A stretch of DNA of 64,000 bases from Chloroflexota bacterium (lineage in GTDB: Bacteria; Chloroflexota; Limnocylindria; Limnocylindrales; CSP1-4): NCBI GenBank assembly GCA_016191425.1, contig JACPOR010000022.1, forward strand, positions 1 to 64,000, written 5' to 3'. Shown piece by piece: positions 7,104 to 15,346 of this stretch; position 1 is the stretch's first letter, and every line of letters begins with the position of its first letter. The position numbers were made by a program, and so were the translations under genes. The notes beneath the pieces are model-generated. The model made no database searches, was not told the DNA's origin, and saw only the letters and a program-made list of their open reading frames with translations.

Positions 7104-8501
7104 ATGGACCGACACGCGGTTGCCGATTTCGGCGGCGTCCCTGGGGCCGACGCGCTTGCCGCCGTGCACTCGGCGTCGCGCCTCAGGGGCGACCTGCACA
7201 TGCCCGGCGACAAGTCGATCAGCCATCGGGCCCTGATGTTCGCCCTCCTCGCCGATGGGGAGAGCCGGATCGAGGGAGCGGGCGACGGCGCCGACGTCCG
7301 ATCGACCGCCGGGATCGGCCGCGCCCTCGGCGCGTTGGTCCAGCGCGAAGCGGGTAACGACGGGACGGTCACCTACCGGGTCCATGCCCGGGGCGTGGCG
7401 GGATTCATGCAGACCCCCGGAACCCTCGACTGCGGCAATTCGGGGACGAGCCTCCGCCTCTTCGCCGGGATCCTCGCCGGCAGCGCCGTGACCGCGATTC
7501 TGGATGGCGACGCGTCGCTGCGGGGCCGTCCGATGAATCGGATCATCGAACCCCTGCGAGCGATGGGTTCGGGCATCCGCGCGGCCGGGGACGACGGGAG
7601 GCCGCCGGTTACCATCGAGGGGAGGGCCAGCCTCGAGCCGATCGACTGGGCGACCCCCGTACCGTCCGCGCAGGTCAAGTCGGCCATCCTCCTGGCGGGC
7701 CTGTGTGCCTCAGGCACGACACGCGTTCACGAATCGGTGGCCACGCGAGACCACACCGAGCGCATGCTTCGAGCGCGCGGCGTGAAGGTACGAACAAGCC
7801 CCGAGGGTGACGGAGGCGTTCTGATCGAGATCGAGGGAGGGACCGCGGTGCGGGCGATGGACCAGGTCGTCCCCGGGGATCCGTCGGCGGCGGCATTCTG
7901 GCTCGTGGCCGGAACCATCCATCCCGACGCGGACCTGATCCTCCGCGGCGTGGGCACGAATCCGACCCGCCGAGGGATCATCGACCTGCTCGTCCGAATG
8001 GGCGCCAGGATCGACGAACGACCTCTCCCCGATCCCCCGGATGCCACGGATGTGTCCCTGCAGCCGGACACCGGCGAGCCCCGGGCGGATCTCCATGTCC
8101 AATCGGCCGATCTTCGGGCCATCGAGGTGAGCCCGGCCGAGGTAGCCAGCGCGATCGATGAGATCCCGATCCTATGCCTCGCGGCGACCCAGGCGACGGG
8201 CAGGACCACCATTCGTGGTGCCGGCGAGCTGCGGAACAAGGAATCGGACCGCCTGGCAGGCGTCGCCGCCGGTCTCACGGCCCTCGGTGCGAAGATTCGC
8301 GTCGACGGCGACGACATCGTCGTCGACGGCCCGGCCCGCCTGCTTGGAGCCGCGTCGGACAGCCTTGACGATCACCGGCTGGCCATGACCTTTGCCATCG
8401 CCGGCTTGATCGCCACCGGCCCGACTACGGTGGGTCGTCCCGCCAGTGCCTCGGTCTCGTACCCCGGCTTCTTCGCTGATCTTGAAAGGATCCGAGCATG
8501 A
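7104..8501 (+). CDS. aroA: 3-phosphoshikimate 1-carboxyvinyltransferase (EPSP synthase)
   Basis: A 465-residue EPSP synthase transferring enolpyruvyl from PEP to shikimate 3-phosphate. Recognisable signatures are PGDKSISHRA near the N-terminus (substrate Lys, Ser and Arg), DCGNSGTSLRLFAG, and RNKESDRLAG in the C-terminal domain. The first ~30 residues before the conserved domain are an extension and the true start could be slightly downstream. Its stop overlaps the aroE start in ATGA, indicating translational coupling. Confidence 0.95.
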   Translation: MDRHAVADFGGVPGADALAAVHSASRLRGDLHMPGDKSISHRALMFALLADGESRIEGAGDGADVRSTAGIGRALGALVQREAGNDGTVTYRVHARGVAGFMQTPGTLDCGNSGTSLRLFAGILAGSAVTAILDGDASLRGRPMNRIIEPLRAMGSGIRAAGDDGRPPVTIEGRASLEPIDWATPVPSAQVKSAILLAGLCASGTTRVHESVATRDHTERMLRARGVKVRTSPEGDGGVLIEIEGGTAVRAMDQVVPGDPSAAAFWLVAGTIHPDADLILRGVGTNPTRRGIIDLLVRMGARIDERPLPDPPDATDVSLQPDTGEPRADLHVQSADLRAIEVSPAEVASAIDEIPILCLAATQATGRTTIRGAGELRNKESDRLAGVAAGLTALGAKIRVDGDDIVVDGPARLLGAASDSLDDHRLAMTFAIAGLIATGPTTVGRPASASVSYPGFFADLERIRA

Positions 8502-9363
8502 CCAAAAAGGTCGTTCTGATCGGCCATCCAGTCGCTCATTCCCTGTCCGCCGCGATGCAGCAGGCGGCGTTCGATGCCCGCGGCATCGACGCCCGCTATG
8601 AGCTCTGGGATCGCGCGCCGATGGCGCTGGCCGGAGCGATCGAGGAGGTCCGCTCCGACGCCTTCCTGGGCGCGAATCTCACGATCCGGCGCAGGCGACG
8701 GGCGCGGTGAACACGCTCACGCGCGAGGGCAGGCGGCTCGTGGGGCACAACACGGATGTTGCGGGGTTCTCGGCCGCCCTGGACCGGCTCGTCGGGCGAG
8801 CGAAGATGCCGCGCCAGGCGGTCGTCCTCGGCGCCGGCGGCGGTGCCAGGGCGGTTGTGCATGGCCTGATCCGCGCCGGGTTCCTGCGGATCATCGTCTT
8901 CAACCGCCATCTCCACCGCGCCGAGGGCCTCGTCAGGCATTTCGGCAAGAGCGCGGCGCACATGGAACTGCGGGCCCTCCCGTGGCACGATTCGATCATT
9001 GCCGCAGAGCTCGCGAAGACCAAGGTCCTGGTCAACGCGACGTCCATCGGCCTCGCGGCCGATGCGTCACCGCTGCCAGCCGACGTCCTCGAGAAGCACC
9101 TCCTCGTCCTCGACCTGATCTACAACCGCACCCGACTGATCCGCGACGCGGACGCGGCCGGCTGCACGGCACACGACGGCGAGACGATGCTCCTGCACCA
9201 GGGTGCGGCGGCGTTCAGCCTGTGGATCGGGCAGCCGGCACCGCTCGACGTCATGGCCGATGCGCTCGCGAGAGCCCGTGCCCAGGGCCTCAGGTCCGCC
9301 GAGGGCGAGCCGGCAGGCGACGAATCCGCTGCCGATGAAGCAGCCGCTGTCGCGGCCGACTGA
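8498..9363 (+). pseudogene. aroE: shikimate dehydrogenase with internal frameshifting deletion
   Basis: The reading frame starts normally with the shikimate-binding segment HPVAHSLSAAM and reaches FLGANLTI. It then runs into Arg-rich nonsense and stops at 8710. From about 8692 another frame resumes exactly at QATGAVNTLTREG and continues through NTDVAGF, the dinucleotide-binding GAGGGARAV and the C-terminus to 9363. In intact AroE about 20 residues lie between GANVT and GAVNT, including the catalytic Lys of the PxK motif; here only about 14 nt remain, so roughly 46 nt are missing. The gene lies in a tight operon whose other members are intact. Either the gene is dead, or the assembly has lost a short segment. 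The downstream part could initiate at GTG 8707 but would lack the shikimate site. Confidence 0.85.
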
Positions 9364-9377
9364 GCGGCCCGATCACG

Positions 9378-10661
9378 ATGTCCGCGGCGTTCCGGTTCCT
9401 GACCGCCGGTGAATCGCACGGGCCGACGCTGGGCGTCACGATCGAGGGCGTCCCGGCCGGTCTTCCGCTGACCGAGGACGATCTGGCCGTGGACATGGCG
9501 CGGCGCCAGCGCGGCTATGGTCGCGGGGCTCGACAGGCCATCGAGACGGATCGGGCCGAGATCAAGGGCGGCGTTCGACACGGTCTGACGCTCGGATCGC
9601 CGATCCTCCTGATGATCGCGAACCGCGACTGGGCGAACTGGGGTCCGGTGATGCAGGCGGCGCCCCTCACCGGCGAGCAGGCCGCGGAACTCGAGGCGTC
9701 TGTCTCCGAGGGTGTGAAGCGCGCCACGCCGGTGACCCGGGTCCGGCCCGGGCACGCCGACCTGGCCGGGGCGCTGAAGTACGGCCATTCCGACGTTCGC
9801 AACGTCCTCGAGCGTGCATCCGCGCGCGAGACGGCCGCCAGGGTCGGCGCCGGCGGCGTCGCGCGAGCGTTCCTTGGCGAGCTGGGCATCGAGGCCTGGT
9901 CGTTCACGGCGGAAGTAGGTGGGGTCGCGATCGACCCGGATTCCAGTACTCGCACGCGCGAAGAGGCGGACGCGTCACCCCTGCGCTGCCCGGACCCCGG
10001 CGCGGAGGCGCGAATGATCGCGCGAATCGATGAGGCACGATCCGCCGGTGACACCGTCGGTGGCGTTTTCGAGGTCGTCGTGCACGGCCTGCCGGTCGGG
10101 CTCGGATCGTATGTGCATTGGGATCGGCGGCTCGATGCCGCGCTGGCGGCCGCCGTGATGAGCATCAACATCGTGAAGGGCGTCGAGTTCGGCCTGGGTT
10201 TTGAACAGACACGCCGGTTCGGGTCGGCCGTCCACGACGTGATCGACGGCCGGTCCGCGGATGGCCATTGGATCCATCGCTCCAACAACGCCGGGGGACT
10301 CACCGGCGGCATCACAAACGGCGAGCCGCTCGTCGTGCGTGCTGCCGTGAAGCCGATCTCCACGCTCGCCCGCCCGCTCCCGTCGGCCGATCTCGTCACC
10401 GGCGAGCCCGTCGACAGGGCCCACTACGAACGAAGCGACATCAGCGTGGTGCCGGCGGCCGGCGTGATCGGCGAGGCGATGGTGATGCTCACGCTGGCGA
10501 GATTCATCATGGAAACGCTCGGAGGCGACCGCATGGACGTGATCCGCGAGCGGATGGCAGCCCACCGGCTCCTCATGGCAACGCTGCCGCCGGCTCCGAC
10601 GATCGGTGGTCGCGCAGCTGGGACCGGCGGTGACGAGGCCGGCTCCGGCGGCGACGACTAG
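9378..10661 (+). CDS. aroC: chorismate synthase
   Basis: A 427-residue flavin-dependent enzyme converting EPSP to chorismate. Family blocks are all present: GESHGPTLGVTIEGVPAG at the start, RRQRGYGRGARQAIETD, GHADLAGALKYGHSDVRNVLERASARET, and the C-terminal HRSNNAGGLTGGITNGEP. The last ~20 residues are a Gly/Asp-rich tail outside the domain. It starts 14 bp after the broken aroE and 9 bp before aroKB. Confidence 0.96.
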   Translation: MSAAFRFLTAGESHGPTLGVTIEGVPAGLPLTEDDLAVDMARRQRGYGRGARQAIETDRAEIKGGVRHGLTLGSPILLMIANRDWANWGPVMQAAPLTGEQAAELEASVSEGVKRATPVTRVRPGHADLAGALKYGHSDVRNVLERASARETAARVGAGGVARAFLGELGIEAWSFTAEVGGVAIDPDSSTRTREEADASPLRCPDPGAEARMIARIDEARSAGDTVGGVFEVVVHGLPVGLGSYVHWDRRLDAALAAAVMSINIVKGVEFGLGFEQTRRFGSAVHDVIDGRSADGHWIHRSNNAGGLTGGITNGEPLVVRAAVKPISTLARPLPSADLVTGEPVDRAHYERSDISVVPAAGVIGEAMVMLTLARFIMETLGGDRMDVIRERMAAHRLLMATLPPAPTIGGRAAGTGGDEAGSGGDD

Positions 10662-10670
10662 GAGCGGCGA

Positions 10671-12314
10671 ATGGATGTCGTGCTGATCGGGCTTCCTGGC
10701 AGCGGCAAGAGCGCCGTCGGGCGCCGACTGGCGGCGCGCCACGGCGCGTCGTTCACGGACCTGGACGAGGTCGTCGAGCGGGAGGCGGGCGTCCGGATCC
10801 CGGACATCTTCGCCGAGGAAGGTGAGGCCGGATTTCGAGCCCGTGAGCGCTCCGCGATTGCCGGACTCGGTGCTCCAGATGGGTCGTCCGACATCGCCCG
10901 GGTGATCGCTCCGGGTGGTGGAGCCGTCGTGGATCCTCGGAGTCGCTGGCTCCTCTACCGCGGCCGGGTACCGATCTGGCTGGATGGCCGGCCTGAGGTC
11001 CTGGCCCAGCGACTTCGGCGCAGCCCGACGATCCGTCCCCTTGTCACCGGGCGCGATCCGATCCGCGCGCTCCGCGAACTCGCCGCCGGCCGAGTCCGGT
11101 TCTACGGCGCGGCGACGAGGATCACTGGCATGGCCGAGGTCGGCGGCGTGGTGGACTCCGTGGAACGCGCCGTCCATGAGCATCAACCCGGGGACGGGAC
11201 CGTGCTTCTGCGCGCCGAAACGACGATCGGTCGGGTGATCCTCGGCGAGGGCATTGCCGGTCGCATCGTCGCCGAGCAGCTCCAGCGCCTCGGTGCGAGA
11301 CGGGCGATCGTGATCAGCGAGCCGGGCGCCTGGGAGGCGACCGGATCGGCGCTGGAGGCCGACTTCCGAAGTCACGGCCTGGAGGTGGACCTTGTCACGC
11401 TGCCCCAAGGAGAGGCAGCCAAGACGCTCTCGGTCGTGGAAGTGGCCGCGCGCGAACTGACCCGGCTGCGCGTTGAGCGGGGCGAATCCATCGTGGCCCT
11501 CGGCGGCGGCGCACTCGGCGACACGGCCGGCTTCATCGCGGCCACCTACCTGCTGGGCATGCCGTTCATCCAGGTCCCGACGACCCTCGTCGCCCAGATC
11601 GATTCGTCGATCGGCGGCAAGACCGGGGTCGACCTGCCCGAAGGGAAGAACCTCGTCGGTGCGTTCCACCAGCCGACGGCGGTCGTCATCGACATCGCCC
11701 TGCTCGACAGCCTCCCGGAGCGCGACAGGCGCGCCGCACTCGGGGAGGCGGTCAAGATGGCAGCCCTCGGCGACGATCGCCTGCTGGACGTGCTTGAGAC
11801 GCGTGGCCCCGCGATCGCCAGGGGTGACCCGGCAGCCGTCGCCGATGGGTCGCTGGCCGAACTCGTCGAGCGGTGCAGCTGGGCCAAGGTCGAGGTCGTG
11901 GCGGCTGACGAGCGCGAGTCGGCCGTCCGGGTCGCCTTGAACCTGGGACACTCGCTGGGTCACGCGTTCGAGGCCGCCGGGAGCTATGCGGACCTGCGTC
12001 ACGGCGAGGCCGTCGCGTATGGACTCCGGGCCGCCTGTCGGATCGGTGTTGCCGCGGGGGTCACGCCGCCGGAGCGGGCGGCACGGATCGAGAAGCTCCT
12101 GGACACGCTCGAGCTCGGTCGGGGCCTCCTTCCCTACGGGCTGGAGCCCGTTCTTGCCCACCTCGGTGCGGACAAGAAGCACCAGGCCGGGAGACTCCGC
12201 TGGGTCCTGCCTACCCGCAACGGTCACGTGGTCCGCGACGACGTGCCTGACGACCTCGTCCGTGCCATCGCGGCAGGCCTGCTGACACCGATCCCAGTGG
12301 GCAGAGCCACGTGA
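10671..12314 (+). CDS. aroKB: bifunctional shikimate kinase / 3-dehydroquinate synthase fusion
   Basis: One 547-residue chain joins two enzymes. Residues 1-170 are shikimate kinase with Walker A GLPGSGKS (7-14), the shikimate-binding FTDLD, and PGGGAV. Residues ~178-545 are 3-dehydroquinate synthase with NAD-binding GGGALGDTAGF, PTTLVAQIDSSIGGKTGVD, GEAVK (zinc Glu and catalytic Lys), LNLGHSLGHAFE and HGEAVAYG (zinc His residues). All catalytic positions I can check are intact in both halves. The link is a short stretch with no low-complexity linker. AGGAGCGGCG precedes the ATG. Fusions of these two activities are known in other bacteria, so this is unusual but not unique. Confidence 0.94.
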   Translation: MDVVLIGLPGSGKSAVGRRLAARHGASFTDLDEVVEREAGVRIPDIFAEEGEAGFRARERSAIAGLGAPDGSSDIARVIAPGGGAVVDPRSRWLLYRGRVPIWLDGRPEVLAQRLRRSPTIRPLVTGRDPIRALRELAAGRVRFYGAATRITGMAEVGGVVDSVERAVHEHQPGDGTVLLRAETTIGRVILGEGIAGRIVAEQLQRLGARRAIVISEPGAWEATGSALEADFRSHGLEVDLVTLPQGEAAKTLSVVEVAARELTRLRVERGESIVALGGGALGDTAGFIAATYLLGMPFIQVPTTLVAQIDSSIGGKTGVDLPEGKNLVGAFHQPTAVVIDIALLDSLPERDRRAALGEAVKMAALGDDRLLDVLETRGPAIARGDPAAVADGSLAELVERCSWAKVEVVAADERESAVRVALNLGHSLGHAFEAAGSYADLRHGEAVAYGLRAACRIGVAAGVTPPERAARIEKLLDTLELGRGLLPYGLEPVLAHLGADKKHQAGRLRWVLPTRNGHVVRDDVPDDLVRAIAAGLLTPIPVGRAT

Positions 12315-12751
12315 CCCTCGTCCTCGTCCTCCAGGGCCCGAACCTCAATCTCCTCGGGACGCGTGAGCCCGAGATCTACGGGCGCGAGACGCTGGCCGAG
12401 ATCCACGCCGGAATTCTGCGACACGCCACCGAGCTGCAGCTCGAGGTGGCCTTCTTCCAGTCGAACCACGAGGGCGCGCTCATCGACCGGCTCCATGCGC
12501 GCGACTTCGACATCGCCATCGTCAACGCGGGCGGGCTGACCCACACCTCGGTCGCCCTGCGCGACGCCCTCGTCGGCATCGGGCGACCGTTCATCGAAGT
12601 CCACCTGTCCGATCCGGCCTCGCGAGAACCCTTCCGGCAGGTGAACCTCCTGTCTGACGTGGCGCTGGCGTCGTTCGTCGGCCAGGGCCCACGTGGCTAT
12701 CACCACGCACTGGAACGGATCGCGGCCGAATGGGGAGTGGACCGTGGCTGA
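12311..12751 (+). CDS. aroQ: 3-dehydroquinate dehydratase, type II
   Basis: The 146-residue enzyme dehydrates 3-dehydroquinate to 3-dehydroshikimate. Type II signatures are clear: GPNLNLLGTREPEIYG (catalytic Tyr in the last triplet), QSNHEGALID, and VNAGGLTHTSVALRDAL with the catalytic His; the usual P-G-A-Y is A-G-G-L. The GTG start overlaps the aroKB stop (GTGA). With the preceding genes it completes the shikimate pathway apart from aroE. Confidence 0.95.
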   Translation: MTLVLVLQGPNLNLLGTREPEIYGRETLAEIHAGILRHATELQLEVAFFQSNHEGALIDRLHARDFDIAIVNAGGLTHTSVALRDALVGIGRPFIEVHLSDPASREPFRQVNLLSDVALASFVGQGPRGYHHALERIAAEWGVDRG

Positions 12752-12875
12752 CGGTCCGCCCTGTACCGGCTCCTGTTCAAGGCGACGCGCGCGCTCGAAG
12801 CGGCGGATCGGGCCGGACTGGAGACGGACGACGCCTGAGGTTCAAGCGAGTGCCGGCAGGTTTGACGCGACGCTC

Positions 12876-13754
12876 ATGGACGCCATCGAGCAGTTGCCGA
12901 ACGGGCTTCGGACGCGGTTTGCGCCGGCCCCGACCGGGTTCCTGCACCTTGGTCACGTCGCCAACGCCATCATCGCGTGGGGCGTTGCGCGCGCGACCGG
13001 CGGCCGGGTGGTGCTCCGGATCGAGGACCATGACCGCCAGAGGTGCCGCCCTGAATACGAAACCGCGATCCTCGAGGATCTCGAAGCACTGGGGTTCGTG
13101 CCGGATGAGCCGGTCCTCGCCACGTTCCGGACCGGACGGGCGTCGGGCTACCGCCAGTCGGACAACGATGAACTCTATGCCGGCGCCGTGGCCCGGCTTG
13201 GCGAACTCGGCCTCGTCTATGCCTGCGATTGCAGTCGTGGCACGTTCACCCAGTGGGCGTCGGCACACGGCCGTCCCTGGGCCGGCGGCGGCTGCCCGGG
13301 CGCGTGCGCCGCACGCGGGCTCTCTCGGAGCAGGCGCGGCGTGGCCCTGCGCGTCGCCCTCGGCGATGGCGACGAAGAGTGGACAGACGAGGTCCTCGGC
13401 GGGCAATCCGGCCCGGCGGCAACCACCGGGGACCTCCCCATCCGCGACCGACTCGGCAACTGGACCTATGCCCTCTGCGTGGTCGTTGACGACATGCGTC
13501 ATGGGATCGACCTTGTCGTCCGCGGCGAGGATCTCCTGGCAGCAACCCCGGCCCAGGTTCGTCTCGGCCGGCTGCTCGGGCGCGAGGCGCCGCCGCGGTT
13601 CCTCCACCATCCGCTGATCCGGCGGCCGGACGGTCGAAAGCTCTCAAAGGCCGATTGCGCCAGCGCCGTGCGAGAACTTCTGGCGGAAGGCAAGCGAGCC
13701 GGGGAGGTACGTGGGTTCGCGGCTGGGACGGTCGGTCTGATCACGCTCATTTGA
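12876..13754 (+). CDS. gluQ: glutamyl-Q tRNA(Asp) synthetase-like protein
   Basis: This 292-residue protein is a shortened class I glutamyl-tRNA synthetase without an anticodon-binding domain. Visible are RFAPAPTGFLHLGH (HIGH-type), the zinc-site cysteines CDC followed by CPGAC, and KLSKA as the KMSKS equivalent. Members of this family attach glutamate to queuosine in tRNA-Asp. An in-frame GTG at 12744 overlapping the aroQ stop would add 44 residues; I prefer 12876 because the family domain starts there and the extension is basic low-complexity. Its place at the end of an aro operon is odd and probably reflects simple read-through. Confidence 0.85.
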   Translation: MDAIEQLPNGLRTRFAPAPTGFLHLGHVANAIIAWGVARATGGRVVLRIEDHDRQRCRPEYETAILEDLEALGFVPDEPVLATFRTGRASGYRQSDNDELYAGAVARLGELGLVYACDCSRGTFTQWASAHGRPWAGGGCPGACAARGLSRSRRGVALRVALGDGDEEWTDEVLGGQSGPAATTGDLPIRDRLGNWTYALCVVVDDMRHGIDLVVRGEDLLAATPAQVRLGRLLGREAPPRFLHHPLIRRPDGRKLSKADCASAVRELLAEGKRAGEVRGFAAGTVGLITLI

Positions 13755-13801
13755 GGCCGCCACGGCGTGATGAACGTCAGGCGTGGCCGGCGCGGCGGAA
13801 T

Positions 13802-14485
13802 TCAGGCATCGCCGGTGCGGTCCTCGGTTCGGTCCTCGATCTCCCAGGCATGATCGAGCGCGTGCCAGCCGATCCGGTGAGCCGCGTAGCGGACGGTCCA
13901 CCGCCGATCTGCCAGCGCTGAACCATCCGCTGGCTGGCGGAGGACGGCCAGCATGGCGTCCCTGAGCGCTCGCACGGAAACGGCATCCCCCGGCACGGGG
14001 GCCGGCACGGGGGCCGGCACGCGCAGGCCCATTTCCCGGGCGTAGGCATGGTCGGCCAGCAGGGCGTGCTCGGCGATCTTGGAAGTGTCGCGGCCGCCTC
14101 CGCGGGGGCCCTTGCGAAGGGATTCGGGAGCTGCGGCAACGGTCGTGTCCAGACACGCCCATGCGGCGGTCACAAGGCGTGCCAGGCGCTCCGCCTCGCT
14201 GGTCGTGGTCGGTCGGCGATCGGCAGCGGTGACCCGCCCCGGCACGCCGAACTCGGTGCTTCCGTTGCCGGCGGCCGTTTCCACGACCTCGATGAGAACG
14301 TCGTGAGCAGGCAGCGACTCGCCGGCGGCTCGCGCGACGGTCGCATATCGGTCGAGGTGCGCGAGGAGCGCCGCGATGGCCGCGGCCTCGTTCGTGCCGG
14401 AACGAGCGAATCCTGGCCAGTCGACGGCGCTGGCGAAGGTCCGCTTCGGCGTCGACTCGATGGCGACGGCGATGCGGGTGGTCAT
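13802..14485 (-). CDS. conserved hypothetical protein, last gene of the trp operon
   Basis: A 227-residue soluble protein. The N-terminus (RIAVAIESTPKRTFASAVDWPGFARSGTN) resembles short HicB-like beta domains. The C-terminus contains AAHRIGWHALDHAWEIEDR, whose two spaced His residues recall DinB-like four-helix proteins. I cannot assign a function. It starts nine bases after the trpA stop, so it belongs to the trp transcript, and it converges with gluQ. Ala-Pro-Val repeats near residue 180 give a short flexible segment. Confidence 0.65.
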   Translation of the reverse strand: MTTRIAVAIESTPKRTFASAVDWPGFARSGTNEAAAIAALLAHLDRYATVARAAGESLPAHDVLIEVVETAAGNGSTEFGVPGRVTAADRRPTTTSEAERLARLVTAAWACLDTTVAAAPESLRKGPRGGGRDTSKIAEHALLADHAYAREMGLRVPAPVPAPVPGDAVSVRALRDAMLAVLRQPADGSALADRRWTVRYAAHRIGWHALDHAWEIEDRTEDRTGDA

Positions 14486-14494
14486 CGCCGCAGG

Positions 14495-15346
14495 TCAGCG
14501 TGCGGTGGCAGAGCGCAGGCCGGCGACGAGGCGGGCCATCTTCGCCACATCCCGTCCCTCGGGGCCGAGGGCATTCACCAGCGCCGAAGCGACGATCACG
14601 CCGTCGGCGCCCGCTGCCGCCAGCACCCTGATGTGGGCGGGCGTTGACACCCCGAAGCCGACTGCGACCGGTACCGGTGAGGCGGCGCGAACGTCCATGA
14701 CGAGGCCGCGGACGCTCGACGGGAGCTTTGCTCGGGCACCCGTGACGCCGACGAGGCTCACGCAATAGAGGAAACCGCCGCTGCGCGCGGCGATCATCGT
14801 CCGGCGGGCGGGCGAGGTGGTCGGGGCCACAAGATAGACGACCGCGATCCCCGCGTCGGCAGCGACGGCTTCGAACGGGCCGCCCTCATCGGGCGTCAGG
14901 TCTGCCACGATGACGCCGGAGGCCCCGGCGGCGGCAAGTGCCGCTGCGCGAGTCCGCCCGTCGCCGCCGCCGATGAGCTGGTTCGCGTAGCCCATCGTGA
15001 CGATCGGGACGGTGGGTCGGGCCGCGGCCACGCGGGCCACGAGGGCCAGAGCGCGGTCGAGGCTGGCGCCGGCCAGCAACGCGGCGTGTGACGCGCGCTG
15101 GAGCGTCGCCCCGTCCGCGAGCGGATCGGAGTACGGCAGCCCGATCTCGAGCAGGTCGGCACCGGCGTCGATGGCCGCGCAAGCCGCCGCGAACGACACG
15201 TCGTCGTTCGGGTAGCCCGCGACGACATACGGGATGAGCGCCACTCGCCGGCCGTGATCGGCGGCTTCGAAGGCCGCCTTGATGCGCCGCGCGCCGGCGG
15301 TGTCGTTCGTGTCCGAACGCACGGTCATGGCCGGAACGCTCCTCAT
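14495..15346 (-). CDS. trpA: tryptophan synthase alpha chain
   Basis: A 283-residue TIM-barrel subunit that cleaves indole-3-glycerol phosphate. The catalytic Glu and Asp are in LLEIGLPYSDPLADG. The C-terminal phosphate site reads GFGVSTPAHI, followed by GADGVIVASALV. The ATG overlaps the trpB-domain stop (ATGA), so alpha is coupled to the beta domain of the fused protein upstream. An ATG 18 bp downstream is an alternative start. Confidence 0.95.
   Translation of the reverse strand: MRSVPAMTVRSDTNDTAGARRIKAAFEAADHGRRVALIPYVVAGYPNDDVSFAAACAAIDAGADLLEIGLPYSDPLADGATLQRASHAALLAGASLDRALALVARVAAARPTVPIVTMGYANQLIGGGDGRTRAAALAAAGASGVIVADLTPDEGGPFEAVAADAGIAVVYLVAPTTSPARRTMIAARSGGFLYCVSLVGVTGARAKLPSSVRGLVMDVRAASPVPVAVGFGVSTPAHIRVLAAAGADGVIVASALVNALGPEGRDVAKMARLVAGLRSATAR

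Noticed and set aside
8498-9363. Programmed frameshift in aroE
   Set aside because: A shift cannot supply the roughly 15 residues, including the catalytic Lys, that are missing; this is a deletion.
13754-13802. Bidirectional terminator between the converging aro and trp operons
   Set aside because: GCCACG...CGTGGC can pair, but the loop is large and there is no T-run on either side.
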